From Boothiomyces macroporosus (Eukaryota > Chytridiomycota > Chytridiomycetes > Rhizophydiales > Terramycetaceae): a stretch of 30,309 nt of DNA. The translations under genes and the position numbers were made by a program. The DNA is taken from positions 1 through 30,309 of the forward strand of contig JADGKB010000143.1 of NCBI GenBank assembly GCA_027604185.1, in the 5' to 3' direction. The notes beneath the pieces are model-generated. The model made no database searches and was not told where the DNA came from. It saw only the letters and a program-made list of their open reading frames with translations. Shown one piece after another: positions 10,189 through 20,924 of this stretch; position 1 is the stretch's first letter, and each line of letters begins with the position of its first letter.

Positions 10189-10934
10189 TTATGAATGATC
10201 AAGAATGACTTTTGTGGTGTTTATAAGCAAGCCCTGACGGCCCTTTCGTTCCCCTGCCCACTTGAATAAAAACAGCAACTTGAGTGGTGAAATCGGGTGT
10301 TGGCCCCGAATCACATCGTTCGTGACCTGTCGCCATCCAAGGATAGAAAAAAAAGTGGTTCTATTCATGTATGAACAGTACCAATAGAAATGGCTATACT
10401 GAATTGCACTTACAGAGTTTTACCAAGCCATGCCTTGTTTGATCTATGGAGGAATCTCAGTTTTGCTGGTCCCTCACACCCTGATTGTCTTTGTAGATGC
10501 GAAATTCTCGCAACCAAACACACCGTCAGCATCCGGGTTCTCAAGATTCTCTTTTGGAATGAGAGAGAGTACAACATTTTGTTACTATTCTATTCGACGG
10601 AGAATTATGATTTTTTAATTTTGCTTAGCTGGAAGCAAGTCTAGGGTGGGTAGCTGCTTTCAAGCCGAAACTGCAAAGGTATCGGCCGAGTTGTAGTTAC
10701 CTCCTCAGGTGTTTAATGGGACTTCTTGATCGGGAACCATCATTAATGTTTCTCCGATAAAACTCGACAAGTAGTGGTGATCCATCTGTGCTCGATTTTG
10801 ATATATTTAGGAATGGTATGACCGTTTACCTTGATCAACCGAAACAATGTGTTACTCTACCGGTTCAATACTCAACAGCAGGAGAGCTGGGTTTCGACAA
10901 CAACTCCAAAAGCATTCACCGGTAATTGGACTTG
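10189..10934. other. Long intergenic region between S28 peptidase and argininosuccinate lyase
   Basis: At 746 bp this is the largest apparently gene-free gap, unusual in so compact a region. The left end is the S28 promoter with a TATAAA at 10220-10225. Two overlapping plus-strand frames (10390-10644, 84 codons; 10430-10618, 62 codons) have no recognisable similarity, and I could not extend either with 19-22-nt introns. A short unrecognised gene, a non-coding RNA or a decayed gene is possible, but nothing in the sequence supports one over the others. Confidence 0.4.
10220..10225 (-). promoter_or_regulatory. TATA box of S28 peptidase
   Basis: The minus strand reads TTATAAAC here, about 32 bp before the ATG at 10188. 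The spacing is like that of oxidase copy 4 and the first FG-GAP gene. Confidence 0.5.
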
Positions 10935-12387
<1,453 letters not shown>

Positions 12388-12434
12388 TTTTTGACAACTT
12401 TTTTTGAAACTAACTTTCATCTCATCTCACTTTT

Positions 12435-12453
12435 CACGTGACAAAAGACTCAT
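12435..12453. promoter_or_regulatory. E-box CACGTG and Gcn4-like half site upstream of ARG4
   Basis: The 82-bp gap between the ARG4 start (12387) and the neighbouring stop (12470) contains CACGTG at 12435-12440 within a TCACGTGA palindrome, and GACTCAT at 12447-12453. The latter is one base from the Gcn4 site TGACTCA. In yeasts, amino-acid genes including ARG4 are under Gcn4 control, so the site is plausible, but one mismatch and a single case make it weak. Confidence 0.3.
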
Positions 12454-12469
12454 CACTGCAAAGCAATTA

Positions 12470-13667
12470 CTATATTAAACATATACTAATAAGCTGTCTA
12501 GTTACAAATTCTGCACCGCTAGAGTCAACCTGAATGTCAGTTGAAATATTTCCAGCTTTTTCCACGTAACTGCTCCAATTTCCAGATTGGAATTTATCCA
12601 ACGGCATTTCAACAGCCAATGAGCCCATCATCTTGATCAACCCCACCTCTTCGATAAACTGCGGTCTTGATACGTATACTAGTGGTGTTTTGCTAGCAAG
12701 TGTTTCTGAACAAACACCGTATCCGCATTTGCCAAGCACCACATCACAGCACTCAATTATATCCGGCATGTATGTTGCAGATGGATCAATAACAATAAAT
12801 CTATCAAGATTTAGCGTCTTGTTGAATGTTATTCCTATCCAACCGTCAGGAAGCAGCTGGACAGTTTCCGTTGCCTGAATTAACAATCAGTTACACTGGT
12901 CGTGAGCTGAAAAGCACCAAAGTTGATCAGCAGCACTTTTGCATTTAGCGAGATCCCTAGCTCTTTGCGAACTTGAAATGCACTCTTTCTAGGTTTCCTC
13001 ACAACCAAAGGTGTCTGAATCTGAAATTTTGAATCTGAATCAGGTATTTTGTGATATACTGGATGTATATCAAACACGGGCATTTCGATAAAGCCAGGCA
13101 GTCTAAGTAACCCGTTACACTCTGCGTACGAGGTTCTGATTTTATCCAGAATATCCAGATGGAAGCTTTGGCTCGCCAAATGTTGGAGGATAACATCAAA
13201 CGTAAAATTAGTAACAATCACACAAGGAATTCCTATAGACTTGCAAGCTTTCGCTGGGTACGGAGTTGCATCCAAGAAACAGATATCCGGTTTGACTGTT
13301 TGAAGCCATTGCGTCTCCATTTCTATGAATTTATGTACAAATATATGGTAATCCGCTTGCGCCTGCCAAGTCTTTTCCAGATCTATAGTTACTGCATCCG
13401 ACTGGATAACGCCTAGATAAATCCAGAAATACCAGGATCGATTATGGGTGAGGACCTCGTCTGAATGTATGGGTATATTGCCTTCAAATCGTTGAAAATA
13501 AACAACTCTCTTGCTGTTACTACGGTTACTCTGTGTCCCTGTTTGAGCAGTTCCTGTATTATCGCATAGCATCTGGTTGCATGGCCCAACCCATGCCCAG
13601 TGATGTAGCAGACGACATGCAGTGTTTTCATTACCATCTTGGCGTTGGAATTCGAAGCCTCCTGCAT
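12470..13667 (-). CDS. GT-B-fold glycosyltransferase-like protein, similar to the N-terminal half of arabinokinase
   Basis: This 385-residue predicted cytosolic protein has exons 13433-13667, 12895-13412 and 12470-12874; introns are 13413-13432 and 12875-12894, both 20 nt. The N-terminus carries a glycine-rich nucleotide-sugar-type loop, GHGLGHATR (residues 24-32), followed by a Rossmann-like LKQGHRVTVVTA. The C-terminal half has a UDP-sugar-site-like segment, VVLGKCGYGVCSETLA, then PLVYVSRPQFIEE. This is the pattern seen in the glycosyltransferase-like N-terminal domain of plant L-arabinokinase and related bacterial proteins. The GHMP kinase half is absent, and the frame ends about 80 bp before ARG4, so this is a stand-alone version. 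No signal peptide or membrane segment. Start Met1 is the longest option; Met11 or Met13 are also possible. The substrate is unknown. Confidence 0.75.
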
Positions 13668-13893
13668 TATTTATAATTTATAATTTTTAATAATTAGGAA
13701 ACTCAGCGTAACACTGACCAGTCCCAAAATTAAATAAGAGTTTTTCATTTGCAGAATTTAATTCCATCAACGTTTCTATGCCGCTCTTATTGATATTGCA
13801 CAGTAGAGCAATCTGGGTGTCTTGTCTAAATTGCCAGAAAGATTATCCAGATGATCAACCACCAAGTAAATCGAGATAACTAGTCTATTTTAT

Positions 13894-15048
13894 TCAGTAA
13901 GAGTATTTCACCAACATTCCGCTGTCGTAGCATGGAATATAAAGCTCCACACCACCATCATTATCTAAATCACCAACAGCAATACCACCAGTGGTCCCTT
14001 TGCAGTCGTGCAGCATATTGGTATTGAACGCAAAGTCGTTGTTGTTTTGGTTAGCCGCATCAATCAAATATACTTGTTGAGCTCCATCTCCAGAAACTAC
14101 AATGGATGGCTTGTTTTGACCTGGGACGGGGTAGAACGCAGTTGCAAACCCGGGAGCAGCCTGGTTGAATCCACCTTCACGGATTTTATATGGCCCTTGA
14201 GAAATTGTATGTCTTGTCCACTGTCCATTGACAAATTCGTATCCCCAAACTCCTCCATTTCCAGATCCATCGTGATTGGTAGCCAAGATATCCATTTTGC
14301 CATCACCGTTCAAGTCAACAACTTGTACACCAAACATTGCTTTCATGGAGCTGTCAACAGTAGTCTTTTTCAGTTTAGAGTCGTCATCGAATCGTCCATT
14401 GTTTGATTCAATGATAGTCAGTTTGTCCCCCCAGAATTCTGAAGCAACAAGGTCAATATTTCCGTCTCCATTTACATCTTTCAAGTGGAAGAAAGTATCA
14501 CATCCCTTTCCAATAATAGTTTCTGTCCATGGACCTAATGGGTTTGAACGGTCAGCTGGTTGCAACCATGTCAAATCGCCGCCTGCTGGCGGTCCAAATA
14601 TTGGAGTTCCAGCAGTGCCACGGCATGTAATAATATCCAACTGTCCATCTTGGTTGACATCATAAAATTCTGCTTGATGGTAAAAGTATCCATGCGCCTT
14701 GAACAATACAGTAATACCACCAGATGCAGCAGCAAACGAAATAGTACCATCGGTCTTTAAAGGCACCAAGAATCCTCCTGCAATGATTGAGCCTGGAACA
14801 CCAAAAATAGAGTCTGGTGCAACTGTAGCAGTGTTTGGCCAACTCGTAGTTCCCAAATAACTAACGACCATATCATCGACATTATTGATTGCGAATGCAG
14901 AGTTGGCTGCAAAAGGATCAACACCAAAGCACGACAATACAAGTGAGTTGTTTACAGCACTCGCAAATGCGACATTTTTAACCTTTACTTGGGTGACAAG
15001 AGATGGTGCTGTAGCAGTAGCTAAACTGAAAAGAAGTTGAGAGATCAT
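13894..15048 (-). CDS. Secreted FG-GAP/VCBS repeat protein A
   Basis: This intronless protein of 384 residues has a short signal-like N-terminus (MISQLLFSLATATA). The body is a set of FG-GAP/VCBS-type blades, each with an Asp-rich calcium-binding loop: DVNQDGQLDI, DVNGDGNIDL, DLNGDGKMDI and a degenerate DLDNDGGVEL. Such repeats build beta-propellers like those of integrin alpha heads and are common in secreted or surface proteins. There is no catalytic motif, transmembrane helix or GPI signal. The protein is highly similar throughout to the next gene upstream (15445-16584), so the pair arose by tandem duplication. A TATA box lies 31 bp before the ATG. The molecular role is unknown; extracellular binding or adhesion is inferred from the fold only. 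Confidence 0.85.
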   Translation of the reverse strand: MISQLLFSLATATAPSLVTQVKVKNVAFASAVNNSLVLSCFGVDPFAANSAFAINNVDDMVVSYLGTTSWPNTATVAPDSIFGVPGSIIAGGFLVPLKTDGTISFAAASGGITVLFKAHGYFYHQAEFYDVNQDGQLDIITCRGTAGTPIFGPPAGGDLTWLQPADRSNPLGPWTETIIGKGCDTFFHLKDVNGDGNIDLVASEFWGDKLTIIESNNGRFDDDSKLKKTTVDSSMKAMFGVQVVDLNGDGKMDILATNHDGSGNGGVWGYEFVNGQWTRHTISQGPYKIREGGFNQAAPGFATAFYPVPGQNKPSIVVSGDGAQQVYLIDAANQNNNDFAFNTNMLHDCKGTTGGIAVGDLDNDGGVELYIPCYDSGMLVKYSY

Positions 15049-15444
15049 ATTCTATTATTACTGGTGAATTTCAAGAGATTTTATACTGCTTTGCGGGCCT
15101 AAAAAATTTGGCGCTGATGCTCGTAAACCGATTTGGCATGTTTCAATTCCCTTTTGGTGCAACCAAAACACTTGCAACGAGTTTGAAAAAAAAGCGTGGA
15201 TACCTTCAAGCCTGCCCTACAGTATCATTCAAAGAATTCCCTTGCAGATTTCCCGTCTGAAATTGCTTCTTGTTCTTGACAGTCCTTGCCTGATTCCACC
15301 ACTGGCCCGAATGATTCCCCGCCTACCATATGATAACCCCACGTACGAGAAAAAAAGGGAACTCGCCAAGAACAATTATGGAATCTAAACCAGACTCAAA
15401 GAAATAGTTTAATCTCCTCTTTGACTTCACAGCGGGGATTTTAT
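15049..15444 (-). promoter_or_regulatory. Upstream region of FG-GAP gene A
   Basis: 396 bp between the two FG-GAP genes. It contains TATAAAA at 15079-15085 and short A-runs; I see no gene or RNA. By position it holds the promoter of gene A and the 3' end of gene B. Confidence 0.5.
15079..15085 (-). promoter_or_regulatory. TATA box of FG-GAP gene A
   Basis: The minus strand reads AGTATAAAATC, ending about 31 bp before the ATG at 15048. This again implies a leader of only a few bases. Confidence 0.5.
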
Positions 15445-16584
15445 TCAATAAGAGTATTTAACCAAGTATCCCTTGTCGTAGCAAGGAATATAGAGTTCAT
15501 AATTACCATCATTGTTCAAATCTCCAACTGCAACTCCTCCAGAAGTACCTTGACAGTCGTGCAACATGGTTGTGTTGTAAGAGAAATCGTTTGTAGTTTG
15601 AGAGGCTGGAGTAACTAGATATACTTGTTGTGCGCCATCTCCAGATACAACGATTGTTGGTTTGTTCAATCCCGCGGTTGGGAAATAAGCGCTTGCAAAT
15701 CCTGGAGCTGCTTGATTTAATCCCCATTCTCTAATTGGGTAATATCCAACTGATAAATCATGTCTAACCCAAGTTCCGTTTTGATTCTCATAACCATAGA
15801 CACCACCATTACCTGAACCATCGTGGTTAGTTGCTAAAATATCTAGTTGTCCATCACCGTTCAAGTCAATTACCTGGACGCCAAACATTGAACCCAAAGT
15901 ACTGTCTACAGTAGTTTTTACCAATTGGGTGTCTACATCAAATCTCCCTTGGTTCGATTGGATAATGGTCAGCTTCTTTCCCCAGAATTCAGAGGCAACA
16001 ATATCAACATATCCATCGCCATTGATATCCTTCAAGTCAAAGAAGGTGTCACATCCTTTTCCAATGACAGTTTCTTTCCATGCACCAAGTGGTTTAGTAC
16101 GATCAACAGGTTCCAGCCAAGTTAAATCACCACCAGCAGACGAGAAAAATCCTCCATTTTTACCTCTGCAAGTGAGGATATCCAGTTTTCCATCTTGGTT
16201 TACATCGTAAAATTCTGCCTGGTGGTAAAAGTACCCACTGGCTTTAAAGAGAGTAGTGATTCCTCCGGATAATGGAGAGAATGCAATTGTTCCATCAGAT
16301 TTGCCAGGAACCAAGAATCCTCCAGCAATGATTGCACCTGGCATTCCAAAGAGAGAATCTGGGGCTTCAGTGGCAGTATTTGGCCAGTTGGTGTTTCCAA
16401 GCTTTCTAGTTGTAAATGTATTGACATTATCGATAATGTATTCAGCATTAGTCCCAAAGGCAGCAAAAGTGGACAGATATAGCGAAGAATTAACAACATT
16501 GGCAAAGGCAACATTGGACAAACTTACTCTTTGGACTTCGGAAGGAGAAGCAGTAGCAAGTGAAAACAAGAGATTTGAGAGCAT
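15445..16584 (-). CDS. Secreted FG-GAP/VCBS repeat protein B
   Basis: This intronless, 379-residue paralogue of the protein at 13894-15048 has the same length and order of blades: DVNQDGKLDI, DINGDGYVDI, DLNGDGQLDI and DLNNDGNYEL, a signal-like start (MLSNLLFSLATA) and the same C-terminal end (LVKYSY). The two align almost without gaps but differ at many positions, so this duplication is much older than that of the oxidases. It is probably secreted and calcium-stabilised. An AGATAAAAAG stretch about 20 bp before the ATG may be a weak TATA-like element. Function unknown beyond the propeller fold. Confidence 0.85.
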   Translation of the reverse strand: MLSNLLFSLATASPSEVQRVSLSNVAFANVVNSSLYLSTFAAFGTNAEYIIDNVNTFTTRKLGNTNWPNTATEAPDSLFGMPGAIIAGGFLVPGKSDGTIAFSPLSGGITTLFKASGYFYHQAEFYDVNQDGKLDILTCRGKNGGFFSSAGGDLTWLEPVDRTKPLGAWKETVIGKGCDTFFDLKDINGDGYVDIVASEFWGKKLTIIQSNQGRFDVDTQLVKTTVDSTLGSMFGVQVIDLNGDGQLDILATNHDGSGNGGVYGYENQNGTWVRHDLSVGYYPIREWGLNQAAPGFASAYFPTAGLNKPTIVVSGDGAQQVYLVTPASQTTNDFSYNTTMLHDCQGTSGGVAVGDLNNDGNYELYIPCYDKGYLVKYSY

Positions 16585-16765
16585 TACTCTTTTGTAGATG
16601 TTTATCTTTTTATCTTGAAGCTTGCGTTTCGGTCCGCAAAATCTGGGAACTCACTCCACATTTGCATCAAGTAAGAAGCGGGAATTCTCGAAAACGATAG
16701 GGTCGTGGAATGTAATATGACCATCTATCGATAGCCAAATAGATCCAAGAGAGCTAATCCTTTAT

Positions 16766-17418
16766 TCAATTCTTGCCCACATAAACGTACTTTTCGACTT
16801 TGCTCAAGGCTTGTTGATATGAAGGCATCTGGTGAATTTGGTTTGCCCAACGTTCCATGCCTTTTGTGTCAATGTCGACGATTCGCTTCATCAGGAAAAT
16901 TTCGATTGGCATGGACATTGCTTGATTAATAACTAATTACCAATATCTGCACCGCTAAACTCACCTGCAAACCATTCATGTTCCTTCAAGTGTTGTTCAA
17001 TGAATCCAAATATGTTGATTAGCCGCGGATACACTTTGGTTTTGAGTAACTCTTCTCGCTCCATATTGGCGGTATTCGCATGGATTACGATATCAGTCAT
17101 GGCTGATCCTTCAGCGAAATGCAACCAGAATCTAACCTGCAGCTTATCATCTAATGATTTTGGCAAGAGATTGATTGGATCAGTAAATGTTTCAACCAGA
17201 TATTCAATAATCGCTCCTGTTTCGACAATAACCCTTCCATTATGAGAAATCATCGGACATCTTCCCAGCGGATGTATTTGCTTCAATTCAACCGGCGCTC
17301 TTCGAGTAAGAGTGTCCATATCATACGCCTTGATCACATAATCAACTTGAAGGTGTTGCAAGAGCCAAATAATTCTTTGCGATCGGGAATTGTTCAAATG
17401 GTAGACAGTAACGCTCAT
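16766..17418 (-). CDS. Glutathione S-transferase, fungal Gtt1-like
   Basis: A cytosolic glutathione transferase of 210 residues. Exon 1 is 16941-17418, the intron 16921-16940 (20 nt) and exon 2 16766-16920, which ends in LSKVEKYVYVGKN and a TGA. The thioredoxin-like N-terminal domain (about residues 1-80) contains NSRSQRIIWLL, HPLGRCPMI with the cis-proline of the glutathione site, and ETGAIIEYLVE, the Glu-Ser/Thr pair that binds the glutamyl group. The all-helical C-terminal domain follows, with FSGADIAMSMP as the N-capping region formed across the splice. The residue layout is that of fungal Gtt1-type enzymes, which conjugate glutathione to electrophiles or reduce peroxides. It is divergent from the membrane protein gene on its right, with 176 bp between starts. 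Confidence 0.88.
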
Positions 17419-17594
17419 TGGTAAACATTTTTTAGTGTCGAGTCATGTACGACCACAACTTAATGAAAGAGAAGGAGGCTTGAACTAATCTCGTGTCTGC
17501 ATTATTGGATTAAAGTCTGTAGCCAAAACGATACCTCGGCATCCTACCAAAGAGCTGCGTCTGCCACGAAAAAACTTGAATCGCTTTTATCGCA

Positions 17595-18356
17595 ATGATA
17601 CCGACAGGCAAAGACCTTTTGGTTCAGAATTGCCAAGTAACCACAAGCCCGCAAAAAACACTTTCGGTTTCACTAGCCGACTGTCAAAAAGAATGCACCA
17701 GTTGTATCTGGGTATACGATGGCCAGTGCAAAATATACCACCAAGGATTACTTGAACCAGGAAACAGTATTTGCGGACACACCTCGAATTGTAATGTTCT
17801 TGGAAACGAAATCATTTGTCCAACAATACTAGAGCGGCAAACAACACAAGGAATTGTTGTTGACAGTGGAACAACTAACCAGCCAACTTACACTCCACCA
17901 CCACCACAGTCATCACCCCAAAAACAAGATTATACGGCGTACTATATAGGCGGTGGAGCAGTCTTTCTCATTATTCTAATAACAATGTTGGTAATCTACT
18001 ATATACGCAAGTCAAACCAAGAGGAGTATCAGCAGGATATAAAGACAGATAGCACATCGATTAAGAGTTCGCCAGTTACAGTATCGAGCCAAATGACAGT
18101 TAATTACATGGTAGATGAAAAGTTGGTGCAGTTCAAGGATGTTGATACTATGGATGGAATAGTCTCGCCTTATCCAAAACGGAATGTGCCACTTTCGCCC
18201 AATACTAATAGAATGTCGGGATTGACGAGGGAGTCGACAGTTGTAGGAATGACATTAGCAACCAACTCGACGTTTTTCAATAGAGAATCGTCTTTGGATG
18301 CAAAGATTGCAGATATACAACCACCTATTCTACACCCATCGTTATTTGAAAAATAA
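17595..18356 (+). CDS. Single-pass membrane protein with cysteine-rich PAN-like ectodomain
   Basis: I do not recognise this 253-residue protein as a known family member. Residues 1-75 contain eight cysteines (13, 30, 34, 37, 45, 60, 66, 75), with a stretch SLADCQKECTSCIWVYDGQC that resembles PAN/apple-type folds. A Thr/Pro-rich linker with a PPPP run follows, then a strong transmembrane helix (about 116-137) and a basic stop-transfer sequence (YYIRKSNQ). The remaining ~115 residues are a polar Ser/Thr-rich tail suited to phosphorylation. This is the layout of a type I surface protein, but the frame lacks an N-terminal signal peptide and an in-frame TGA lies 18 bp before the ATG. A signal-peptide exon upstream is possible but I could not place one. 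It converges on TPX2 with only 12 bp between stop codons. Confidence 0.7.
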   Translation: MIPTGKDLLVQNCQVTTSPQKTLSVSLADCQKECTSCIWVYDGQCKIYHQGLLEPGNSICGHTSNCNVLGNEIICPTILERQTTQGIVVDSGTTNQPTYTPPPPQSSPQKQDYTAYYIGGGAVFLIILITMLVIYYIRKSNQEEYQQDIKTDSTSIKSSPVTVSSQMTVNYMVDEKLVQFKDVDTMDGIVSPYPKRNVPLSPNTNRMSGLTRESTVVGMTLATNSTFFNRESSLDAKIADIQPPILHPSLFEK

Positions 18357-18368
18357 AACATTATATTA

Positions 18369-19918
18369 TTATTTCCTAGCTCTTCTTACAAACCTAGGAG
18401 TCTTTGGTTCAGTCAATGGTTTGTCACTAGGCTTGATTGCAAGCGGCTTTTGTTTCTTTACTGGCTGAGCTTTATGAACGATTTGCCTGCGCAATCTCTT
18501 GATTTCCTTTTCTTCTTGTTCCTACATTAGTCAAAAATACCTTTTTTAGTTTCTCCATCTTTTCAAGCAGCTCTTGTTCTTGCTGTTGTTTTTCCTTTAA
18601 TGATTGCTCATATTTTTGACGTTCTTTTTGTCTATTAGAGAGGTGCGACTGGAATTCTTGTATCTCTGTTAACGGTTTGTCGCTCTTCTTTGGAAGGAAC
18701 GGGTCTAATGGTGGCAGTGGTTGGGCTCTGAATTCTGCTTGCTTCTGTAGTTCCTCTTGTTCTTGTTCCAGCTTTTCTTGCAGCTGGTGTTTGTACAACT
18801 CTCCTCTTTTATCAGTCTCTAAATTAAACGGTTGTGGTTCTGTGATTTTGGTGTCATGATGTACTTGGAACGTCTGTATCAGCAATATTTACTTGATTTA
18901 GTTTTGGTTCATGAGCCTTGAATTCTCTTTGCTTTTTCAGTTCCATTTCTTCTTTTTCTTTCAATTCTTGGATTTCTCTTTGTTTCTGTTCATGAATATA
19001 ATCGCCAGGAAGATGAAACTCTGGAACTGGAATCTTGCGGTGCTCAATTTCCGGTTTAAATGGATTAGAGAGATCCGGAACTGGATTTGCTTTGATTATT
19101 TTAGGTGAAGGTGGTTTGATTTCTTTGGGTTGAGGTTTGTGGATGGCAGGCGATTGCGGAATTGTTAGTGGTAGAGGTGCCGGTTGTGGAAGGGAGTCTT
19201 TTAATTCCAGAATCTACATTAACTACACGTACTCTCTTGTTTAACGGCTTTGCTTTAAATGGCTGGATCTTTTTTAATTCCAATTCTTCCAATTCAGCAG
19301 CGGATGGCACATGCGGTCTTGTTAACATATAATTACTTGTTGTGCTGGGCTCTCAATTTCGTAGTAAGGAACGGAGACTGCGGATGTGTGAGTTTATCAT
19401 TCTGGGTAACTTTTTGAACAGGCTTCTTTGCAGGCTTTGTTTTGAATCTAGCTGGTGTCTGTTGGTGGAATTTGGATACTTTTACTGCCAATGGAACAAA
19501 TGGCGATTTTGGCTGAACTTGCGATTTGGTTTTGGAAAGATTAAATGGCTTTGGAATCGTCAACCCTCGCTTTGTTTTTTTCTATATTAATATAAAGTAC
19601 TTGAACTGCAGCTGGTTCAGCACGCTTTCGGAGAGTCATTGGATGGGTTAAACTCCTCTTTCTCAATTTCATTTTCGTTGGTGCAGGTCGTTTCTTTTCC
19701 TTCTTAGGTTTCTCTTCAGGCAGATCTGGTGTCTCTGTTCTTGTATCTATGGTTATAATATAATTACCAAACCAATTGTCCGGGTTTTTATCCTCTTGCT
19801 GAGAAAAGTCATGGAACTGCGGAGCATTAAATTCGAATGAAGGCGACTGCGATTTGTTTGTTGGTGTTGCTTCGTCATCATCGCGAGTCCTCTTTGGTTT
19901 TGGAGTTTCCAAGTCCAT
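18369..19918 (-). CDS. TPX2: TPX2-like spindle assembly factor / Aurora A activator
   Basis: TPX2 is a microtubule-binding protein that activates Aurora A and nucleates spindle microtubules. This copy has 477 residues in seven exons: 19768-19918, 19601-19746, 19337-19581, 19233-19317, 18893-19213, 18541-18873, 18369-18521. The introns are 21, 19, 19, 19, 19, 19 and 19 nt in all but count six: 19747-19767, 19582-19600, 19318-19336, 19214-19232, 18874-18892 and 18522-18540. Residues 28-38 (FEFNAPQFHDF) plus Trp49-Phe50 match the bipartite Aurora-binding motif of animal TPX2. Exon 4 gives ELEELELKKIQPFKAKPLNK; exon 6 gives QPFNLETDKRGE (330-341) then a charged coiled coil; exon 7 ends with RLRRQIVHKAQP, the classical TPX2 C-terminal block that in animals leads to the Eg5-binding tail. 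It is shorter than the ~750-residue vertebrate protein but complete at both ends. Confidence 0.9.
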
Positions 19919-20050
19919 TTGAGATGCTGTCCAGAAATTTTCATGTGGCTTGTTGTTTATATGGACAACACAGTAGTGATAGAACTAGAGATCTGAATAA
20001 GCTTAAAGATACTATAGTAATATGAAGCACGGATAAATTAAAAAAGAGAA

Positions 20051-20883
20051 TTATGTATTTTTTTCAACTACATCGCCTTTGTACAACCCATTCTGATGGA
20101 TGTAATCAACAACAGGGTCAGGCAAGAGGTACCGGATACTCATACCCCTACGGATAAACAATCTGATTTTAGTCGAGGAAATGTCGTTATGAATGTACTG
20201 TTTCACTACCCATACGTTTTTCTACGTTAATTCGAATTACCCTATGTACAAATAACGAATCATTCGTTAATAGGAAGTCATGAACATTGGCGCCAGTCCT
20301 TTCTATGATTAAACAGCCAAATCCGCCTAGAATGTAATACAACTACATTAGCTTCAATTACATCTTGCTCTTTCCATAAATTTGGTACGGCAAACGACTG
20401 AATCAAATCGCCTCCAGCTAGTAATACAATACGGATATGTTTGCGTTCATTGTTAACCAATAATCCACCATCCTTGTTCAAATACTCGTTAAAATGATCC
20501 AACACTTTTGCAGTTCTTATATAATCTACTTGACTAGGTTCCCAGCTATCTACCATGATCCATGTACTATCCTGGCAAGCCAAGGCACACATATTCACCC
20601 GATGTTGCCACGGTGCTAATCCTGGTTTCGCATATGCATCTGATACTGGCGAAAAGTATCCTCCAATAATTTCAAAGTTAGTATCTTGGATATAATCATA
20701 AGCCATTTCAAACATTCGCAAATGGAGATAAGTTACCGGCGAATAGGAACCACAGGCAACTACTACTAGAGGTGTTTTGGAGGTATCTTTTAATTTAGCT
20801 TTTAGTTTATGCGCTGGGAATTCGTAGTCTAATGGGAGAGTCGGTGATGCTTGAGAGTTCATTCTTGTAATTACTGCAGACAT
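20051..20883 (-). CDS. NMA1: Nicotinamide/nicotinate mononucleotide adenylyltransferase
   Basis: This enzyme transfers AMP from ATP to NMN or NaMN to make NAD or its deamido form. It has 264 residues; exons 20362-20883, 20241-20342 and 20051-20221; introns 20343-20361 and 20222-20240, both 19 nt. The nucleotidyltransferase signature GSYSPVTYLH is at residues 45-54, and the second ATP-binding motif, ISSTKIR, lies in exon 3 followed by RYLLPDPVVDYI. GGDLIQSFAVPNLW in exon 1 is the usual substrate-pocket segment. The first splice gives KEQDLYYILGGFGCLIIER, closely matching yeast Nma1/Nma2. Only 41 bp separate its ATG from the stop of the upstream WD40 gene. A CATGTGACTT stretch sits in that gap. 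Likely cytosolic or nuclear. Confidence 0.94.
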
Positions 20884-20924
20884 TTTTTAGATTTAAAAAA
20901 GACGCAAGTCACATGATTTGCAGA

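Noticed and set aside
10390..10644. Possible small gene of 84 or 62 codons
   Set aside because: No recognisable similarity, two competing frames, and no way to extend them with the short intron pattern; kept only as a remark on the gap.
14008..14665. Long plus-strand frames antisense to the FG-GAP genes
   Set aside because: Mirror of the repetitive Asp/Gly-rich coding sequence on minus; the minus-strand proteins have clear domains.
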